Source of the DNA: Alphaproteobacteria bacterium
GTDB taxonomy: Bacteria; Pseudomonadota; Alphaproteobacteria; UBA2966
DNA: 64,000 nucleotides
NCBI GenBank assembly: GCA_021296255.1
Contig: JAGWAU010000006.1
Coordinates: 111,423 to 175,422 of the forward strand
Direction of reading: 5' to 3'
Shown: positions 59,411 through 64,000 of the stretch, piece by piece
How positions within the stretch are numbered: position 1 is the first letter of the stretch
How the letters are laid out: every line of letters begins with the position of its first letter
The notes under the pieces: generated by a model
What the model was told of the DNA's origin: nothing
Databases searched by the model: none
The model's input: only the letters and a program-made list of their open reading frames with translations
Translations under genes and position numbers: made by a program

Positions 59411-61059
59411 TGATCGACTTCAGGACCCGACCGTCCGAATACAGGCACTGGCGCCTCGACATCGACGGCGCGGTGGCGAGCCTGTACCTGGACGTCGACG
59501 AAAACGGCGGGCTCGCGCCCGGTTACGAACTCAAGCTGAATTCCTACGATCTCGGTGTCGACATCGAACTCTGCGACGCGGTGCAGCGCCTGCGCTTCGA
59601 ACATCCCGAGGTCAACACGGTACTGCTCCGATCGGCCCGCGACCGCGTGTTCTCGGCCGGCGCCAACATTCGCATGCTGGCCCAGGCCTCCCATACGGAG
59701 AAGGTCAATTTCTGCAAATTCACCAATGAGACGCGACTCTCCATCGAGGACGCGACGGAACGGTCCGGCCAGATCTACATCGCGGTGGTCGAAGGCAGTT
59801 GCGCCGGTGGCGGGTACGAACTGGCCCTGGCGGCCGACCGAATCGTCCTGGTCGATGACGGCAGTACGTCGGTGTCGCTGCCTGAATTGCCCCTGCTTGC
59901 CGTTCTGCCGGGGACCGGGGGACTCACGCGGCTCGTGGATAAACGCCGAGTCCGGCGCGACCGGGCCGACGTGTTCTGTACCCTCGAAGAAGGGATCCGG
60001 GGCGCCCGGGCCGCCGAATGGGGGCTGGTCGACGAGGTGGTTCCCGCATCGCGGCTTGAAGAGCGACTCGGGGAGATCGCGGAGGACGCAGCCGCACGAC
60101 TCTTACGCGGACGGGAAGGCGAAGGTGTGACGCTCACCCCCCTGGAACGGGACGTGGCGGCCGATGGACTCGAATACGGCACCCTCTCCGTTCGCATCGA
60201 CCGGGCCGCCGGTGTTGCCGAATTGACCATTCGCGGGCCGGATTCGAACCTGCCCGAGGGCGTCCGAGCCATCCATGACCAGGGCGCCCGCTTTTGGCCG
60301 CTCGCGCTGGCGCGCGATATCGACGATGCCGTGCTGCATCTCCGTTTCAACGAGCCGGAAGTCGGGACCTGGACGTTTCGGACGGATGGAGATCCCGGCC
60401 GCGTGTCGGCGATGGACGCCGTCCTCGCGGGAAATGCCGATGACTGGTTCGTGAGAGAGACGATCGAGTTCCTGAAACGGGTATTCAAGCGCCTGGATCT
60501 GTCGGCCCGTTCCCTGATCGCTCTCATAGAGCCGGGAAGCTGCTTCGCCGGAACGCTGTTCGAATTCTGCCTTGCCGCGGACCGCAGCTACATGCTGGAC
60601 GGCACGTTCGAAGGCGACAACCGTCCGCCAGCCGCGGTGGAACTGACCAGGATGAACTTCGGTCCTTACGTCATGGGCAATGGCTGTTCCCGCCTCGGCT
60701 GCAGGTTCCTGGACATGCCCGAGCGACTGTGGGAGCTGGAGGATGCCATCGGCACGAAACTCGATGCCGCCGCCGCAGCGGAGCTGGGTCTCGTGACCTT
60801 CATCCCCGATGACATCGATTGGGAGGACGAGATCCGGATCGCGATCGAGGAGCGGACGAGCTTTTCCGCGGATGCTCTGACGGCCATGGAAGCGAACCTT
60901 CGCTTCGCCGGCCCCGAGACGCTGGAGACCAAGATATTCGCGCGCCTGTCCGCCTGGCAGAACTGGGTGTTCCAGCGCCCCAACGCCACTGGCGAGGAAG
61001 GCGCACTCAAACGATACGGAAGCGGGCAACGGCCCAATTTCGACAGGACGCGGGTGTGA
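59410..61059 (+). CDS. boxC: Benzoyl-CoA-dihydrodiol lyase (2,3-epoxybenzoyl-CoA hydrolase)
   Basis: The 549-residue protein is a two-part crotonase, with the oxyanion-hole region ARDRVFSAGANIRML and GSCAGGGYELALAADRIVL in the first half. A second enoyl-CoA hydratase-like half follows. BoxC cleaves the ring of 2,3-epoxybenzoyl-CoA hydrolytically in the Box pathway, giving formate and 3,4-dehydroadipyl-CoA semialdehyde. The start is ATG 59410 (GTG 59407 is possible). boxB follows 2 bases later, the typical box gene pair. Confidence 0.95.
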   Translation: MIDFRTRPSEYRHWRLDIDGAVASLYLDVDENGGLAPGYELKLNSYDLGVDIELCDAVQRLRFEHPEVNTVLLRSARDRVFSAGANIRMLAQASHTEKVNFCKFTNETRLSIEDATERSGQIYIAVVEGSCAGGGYELALAADRIVLVDDGSTSVSLPELPLLAVLPGTGGLTRLVDKRRVRRDRADVFCTLEEGIRGARAAEWGLVDEVVPASRLEERLGEIAEDAAARLLRGREGEGVTLTPLERDVAADGLEYGTLSVRIDRAAGVAELTIRGPDSNLPEGVRAIHDQGARFWPLALARDIDDAVLHLRFNEPEVGTWTFRTDGDPGRVSAMDAVLAGNADDWFVRETIEFLKRVFKRLDLSARSLIALIEPGSCFAGTLFEFCLAADRSYMLDGTFEGDNRPPAAVELTRMNFGPYVMGNGCSRLGCRFLDMPERLWELEDAIGTKLDAAAAAELGLVTFIPDDIDWEDEIRIAIEERTSFSADALTAMEANLRFAGPETLETKIFARLSAWQNWVFQRPNATGEEGALKRYGSGQRPNFDRTRV

Positions 61060-61061
61060 AC

Positions 61062-62474
61062 ATGGCGATCGACTACGCGGACCGCATTCCCAACAACGTG
61101 GGCCTCTCGGACAACCGGCGCCTGCAGCGAGCGTTGGAGAGCTGGCAGCCGAAATTCCACGACTGGTGGTTGGAAATGGGCCCGGAAGGCTTCCAGGCCA
61201 ACGAGATCTATTTGCGCACGGCGGTCAGCGTCGACGTCGACGGGTGGGCCCACTTCGACTATCTGAAAATGCCGGAGTACCGGTGGGGCATCTTCCTCGC
61301 CGAGCCCGAAGCGGGGCGCACGGTCAACTTCGGCCAGCACAAAGGCGAAGCGGCCTGGCAGGAAGTCCCCGGCGAATACCGAGGCATGCTGCGGCGCATT
61401 ATCGTCACCCAGGGCGACACGGAGCCCGCTTCCGTCGAGCAGCAGCGTCAACTCGGGTGGACCTGTCCGTCCCTCTATGACCTGCGCAACCTGTTCCAGG
61501 TGAACGTCGAGGAGGGACGGCACCTGTGGGCTATGGTCTACCTCCTTGACGCACATTTCGGCCGGGACGGGCGCGAGGAAGCCGAGGCGCTCCTGATGCG
61601 CCGGTCGGGCGACCGCGACAGACCGCGGATCCTCGGCGCCTTCAACGAAGAGACGCCCGACTGGCTGTCCTTCTACATGTTCACGTACTTCACCGACCGG
61701 GACGGCCGCTTTCAGCTGGCTTCCCTGGCCGAGTCGGGCTTCGACCCGTTATCGCGGACCTGCCGTTTCATGCTCACGGAGGAAGCCCACCACATGTTCG
61801 TGGGCGAAACGGGCATCGGCCGCGTGGTACGGCGGAGTTGCGAGCTCATGAACGGGCACGACACCGACGACCTGCGCGCCTGCGGCGGTATCGATCTCGC
61901 TCTCCTGCAGAAATACATCAACTTCCATTTCTCGGTATCGTTGGATCTGTTCGGCGGAGAGCTGTCCACCAACGCCGCGAACTATTTCACCTCCGGCCTC
62001 AAGGGCCGATTCCGCGAGACCCAGATCGACGACGATCACGTGCTGTCGAACGACACCTATCGTGTCATAGAACCCGATGGCGGCGAATTCGTCGGCGCCG
62101 ACGCCCCGGCACTGACGTCGCTGAACGAACGCCTGCGGGACGCCTACATCGCCGACTGCCAGCGCGGCGTCGACCGCTGGAACAAGGTCATCGCCCAGCA
62201 GGGCATCGATTTCGAGCTGCGCCTCCCGCACCGCGCCTTCCACCGGGCGATCGGGCTGTTCGCCGGCATGCACGTGTCACCGGATGGCCAGACCGTGCCG
62301 GAGGCGGAATGGGCCGAGCGCGCCGGCGACTGGCTGCCGAACGACGACGACCGGACCTACGTGAGCTCGCTGATGGAGCCCGTCACGAGGCCCGGCTCCA
62401 TGGCCAATTGGATCGCCGCACCGGCCCGCGGCATTAACGGCCGACCCGTCGAGTTCGAGTACGTGCGGCTGTAG
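61062..62474 (+). CDS. boxB: Benzoyl-CoA 2,3-epoxidase, oxygenase subunit
   Basis: The 470-residue protein has the BoxB pattern IPNNVGLSDNRRLQRALESWQPKF and DWWLEMGPEGFQANEIYLRTAVSV, plus the di-iron ligand stretches NVEEGRHLWAMVYLL and LTEEAHHMFVGETG. It epoxidises benzoyl-CoA with O2, using electrons from BoxA. BoxA is not in the window, and no box-like ferredoxin reductase gene is adjacent. Confidence 0.95.
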   Translation: MAIDYADRIPNNVGLSDNRRLQRALESWQPKFHDWWLEMGPEGFQANEIYLRTAVSVDVDGWAHFDYLKMPEYRWGIFLAEPEAGRTVNFGQHKGEAAWQEVPGEYRGMLRRIIVTQGDTEPASVEQQRQLGWTCPSLYDLRNLFQVNVEEGRHLWAMVYLLDAHFGRDGREEAEALLMRRSGDRDRPRILGAFNEETPDWLSFYMFTYFTDRDGRFQLASLAESGFDPLSRTCRFMLTEEAHHMFVGETGIGRVVRRSCELMNGHDTDDLRACGGIDLALLQKYINFHFSVSLDLFGGELSTNAANYFTSGLKGRFRETQIDDDHVLSNDTYRVIEPDGGEFVGADAPALTSLNERLRDAYIADCQRGVDRWNKVIAQQGIDFELRLPHRAFHRAIGLFAGMHVSPDGQTVPEAEWAERAGDWLPNDDDRTYVSSLMEPVTRPGSMANWIAAPARGINGRPVEFEYVRL

Positions 62475-62613
62475 CGAGCCACGATGCGGTCCCGCTCGCG
62501 GACCACCGCCCAAATCCCGAAATCCGGTCTGGCCGGGCGTTGGCGGACGTTTCAATTAGCCAAGCCGAATTCGGACGTGCCCGTGCGCCTCGCGATAATT
62601 TCCCTATCCGGGT

Positions 62614-62641
62614 CTTGAAATCCATCGCGGCCCGCCCACAT
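62614..62641 (+). promoter_or_regulatory. Sigma32-like heat-shock promoter
   Basis: CTTGAAA (62614-62620) and CCCACAT (62635-62641) are separated by 14 bases, matching the sigma32 consensus CTTGAAA, N13-15, CCCCATNT nearly everywhere. The hsp20 start lies about 115 bases downstream. Confidence 0.75.
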
Positions 62642-62649
62642 GTCGGGCT

Positions 62650-62758
62650 GGCGGCAGCCTTTTCTGGGGCCGTCACATCGTCGACCTGGCGGGGCCAAAC
62701 GGCACGTCGTATCGGCTGGCTGGACCCGCAAAGATATTGCTTATGGAGGATATCAATG
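62650..62758 (+). ncRNA. ROSE-type RNA thermometer in the hsp20 leader
   Basis: The leader from the sigma32-like promoter is about 105 bases. At its end, GATATTGCT (62733-62741) faces GGAGGATATC (62745-62754), so the ribosome-binding site GGAGGA is in a hairpin. The UUGCU opposite AGGA, with a non-Watson-Crick G-G and an unpaired C, is the conserved ROSE signature that melts with heat. More hairpins upstream are likely but were not folded. Such thermometers precede small heat-shock genes in alphaproteobacteria. Confidence 0.75.
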
Positions 62759-63223
62759 CCTACGACAGCGTTCGACCTTTCCCCCCTTTTCCGCACGTCC
62801 ATCGGCTTTGACCGCATGTCGCGCCTGCTCGACTCGGCGGCCCGCATCGAGGAGGGCGCACTTTCCTATCCGCCCTACAACATCGAGCAGGTGGGGGAGC
62901 ACAAGTACAGCATCACGATGGCGCTGGCCGGGTTCAGCGAGGAGGATCTCGACCTGACGGTCCACGAGAGCACCTTGACCGTGAAGGGCAAGCCCCGCGA
63001 GGCCGGCAGCGGGAAGGGCCACAAGTTCCTGCATCGCGGCATTGCCGGGCGGGCCTTCGAGCGGAAGTTCAACCTTGCGGAGTACGTCGAAGTGGTTGGC
63101 GCGGATCTCGAGAACGGCCTGTTGCGGATCGACCTGGAGCAGATCGTGCCCGAGGAGAAGAAGCCGCGCGAGATCGTGATCGGCGGCCCGAGGCAGATCG
63201 AGGGCGAGGCCACGGCCGCCTAG
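62756..63223 (+). CDS. Small heat-shock protein, Hsp20/IbpA-like
   Basis: The 155-residue protein has an IbpA-type start (MPTTAFDLSPLFRTSIGFDRMSRLL) and the alpha-crystallin domain (YSITMALAGFSEEDLDLTVHESTLTV, GIAGRAFERKFNLAEYVEV, LENGLLRIDLEQIVPEEKKP). It binds unfolding proteins in the cytoplasm. GGAGGA lies 5 bases before ATG 62756, inside a heat-labile hairpin, and the promoter is sigma32-like, so it is controlled at both levels. A strong GC stem-loop follows it. Confidence 0.95.
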   Translation: MPTTAFDLSPLFRTSIGFDRMSRLLDSAARIEEGALSYPPYNIEQVGEHKYSITMALAGFSEEDLDLTVHESTLTVKGKPREAGSGKGHKFLHRGIAGRAFERKFNLAEYVEVVGADLENGLLRIDLEQIVPEEKKPREIVIGGPRQIEGEATAA

Positions 63224-63234
63224 CGGACTTCCCG

Positions 63235-63260
63235 GGGGTGCCGGACGGCGCCGGCACCCC
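63235..63260 (+). terminator. GC-rich stem-loop after hsp20
   Basis: GGGGTGCCGG (63235-63244) and CCGGCACCCC (63251-63260) form a perfect 10-bp stem with loop ACGGCG. No T-run follows, so it may need Rho or act as an RNA stabiliser. Confidence 0.6.
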
Positions 63261-63271
63261 GCCCAACCCGG

Positions 63272-63311
63272 CGGGACGAAGCGAGACAAACCGGGACAAA
63301 GCGAGACAAGT
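63272..63311. repeat. Tandem 20-bp direct repeat before the rrn promoter
   Basis: CGGGACGAAGCGAGACAAAC (63272) is followed directly by CGGGACAAAGCGAGACAAGT (63292), with three differences. It lies about 85 bases upstream of the rrn -35 box and could be an upstream activator site or a simple duplication. Confidence 0.6.
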
Positions 63312-63395
63312 TGTTGTCAACCCTCCGCGTCAGGCGTATGCTTGGCGTCTGGCAGTCGTTCCCGAAGCGTATCGAGGGCGCCGCCGGGTTTGTGT

Positions 63396-63424
63396 TTGAC
63401 ACCCCCGAGGAAGTCGCGTATTAA
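63396..63424 (+). promoter_or_regulatory. rrn promoter
   Basis: TTGACA (63396-63401) and TATTAA (63419-63424) are 17 bases apart, close to the sigma70 consensus. A GC-rich GCCCC follows the -10 box, as the discriminator of stringently controlled rRNA promoters. The 16S gene starts about 235 bases downstream. Confidence 0.8.
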
Positions 63425-63479
63425 GCCCCACCCCGGCGCAGCCGAGGGGGCGACAAACGTCTTCTCGGAGGCGTCGTTC

Positions 63480-63491
63480 TGCTCTTTGACA
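63480..63491 (+). promoter_or_regulatory. boxA antitermination site of the rrn leader
   Basis: TGCTCTTTGACA matches the boxA consensus TGCTCTTTAACA at 11 of 12 bases. NusB/NusE bind it in the nascent RNA and keep polymerase elongating through untranslated rRNA. Confidence 0.8.
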
Positions 63492-63546
63492 TCGTGAACA
63501 GAGGAAGAGATGCGTGGGCGGCGGCGCGCCAATCCGGACGCCGGTG

Positions 63547-63607
63547 CAAACGCATCATGTGAGGATTACGTACCTCCGAACGGTACGTAATTCGCGTTGT
63601 GCGTTTG
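63547..63607 (+). other. rrn leader stem-loop
   Basis: An outer pair CAAACGCA (63547-63554) with TGCGTTTG (63600-63607) encloses a perfect 10-bp hairpin, ATTACGTACC (63565-63574) with GGTACGTAAT (63582-63591), loop TCCGAAC. It is probably a folding or processing element of the precursor. Confidence 0.6.
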
Positions 63608-63661
63608 TGACGGCTCCAAGTCACCCGTCCGCCGGTTGCGACCGGCGGGTCGGGAGGTTCA

Positions 63662-64000
<339 letters not shown>

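Overview
The window looks like a chromosomal segment of an alphaproteobacterium. The last 340 bases are the 5' part of a 16S rRNA gene whose signature stretches look Rhodospirillales-like (my reading by eye, not a database result). Coding sequence is GC-rich throughout. Gene content is that of a metabolically broad aerobe or microaerobe living on methylated, aromatic and sulfur compounds.

Layout. (1) 1-2.7 kb: the 3' end of a GMC oxidoreductase, then a GrdB/PrdB-type protein that reads through an in-frame TGA and is very probably a selenoprotein, then a fused tautomerase. (2) 2.75-4.6 kb: an SDR, then a scrap zone with a tyrosine-recombinase tail, a membrane coiled-coil gene broken by an amber codon, a collapsed copy of a Rieske oxygenase gene, and a palindromic repeat. 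(3) 4.6-8.3 kb: flavin reductase-like protein, haloalkane-dehalogenase-like hydrolase, a Rieske oxygenase and a RidA protein. (4) 8.5-25 kb: a demethylation-style region with a DmdA/GcvT-like protein, a complete multicomponent Rieske oxygenase (alpha, beta, Rieske ferredoxin, reductase), a dimethylglycine/sarcosine dehydrogenase-like flavoprotein, a GbdR-like regulator, an MTHFR homologue, a second alpha/beta oxygenase pair, SDR, lactonase-like and amidohydrolase genes. (5) 25-28.2 kb: DASS transporter, small secreted protein, OsmC, an hsdM scrap, and a short AT-rich MITE-like element with perfect 14-bp terminal inverted repeats. (6) 28.2-36.7 kb: sat-aprM-aprB-aprA (sulfite/APS/sulfate metabolism) followed by a sulfonate/nitrate-type ABC transporter. 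(7) 36.8-62.5 kb: frameshifted amidase, a branched-chain-type ABC transporter lacking its second ATPase, the three subunits of a 4-hydroxybenzoyl-CoA reductase (hcrCAB), a minus-strand operon korA-korB-ferredoxin reductase-ubiX-acyl-CoA ligase, lipid-type enzymes, a benzoate-CoA ligase and boxC-boxB. (8) 62.5-64 kb: a heat-shock gene with a sigma32-like promoter and a ROSE-type RNA thermometer, then the rrn promoter, leader and 16S rRNA.

How it could work together. The most striking inferred system is the 38-62.5 kb aromatic island. 4-hydroxybenzoyl-CoA reductase needs low-potential ferredoxin electrons and is classically part of anaerobic degradation. Here it sits with a 2-oxoacid:ferredoxin oxidoreductase and an NADP:ferredoxin reductase that could supply such electrons, and with the oxygen-dependent Box pathway that would consume its product, benzoyl-CoA. 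That would be a hybrid route from 4-hydroxybenzoate to ring epoxidation. BoxA and the lower pathway are not in the window. The second most striking item is the UGA-containing PrdB-like gene with a SECIS-like hairpin. Several genes are broken (AEC transporter, amidase, integrase, hsdM, Rieske remnant), so this segment is decaying in places.
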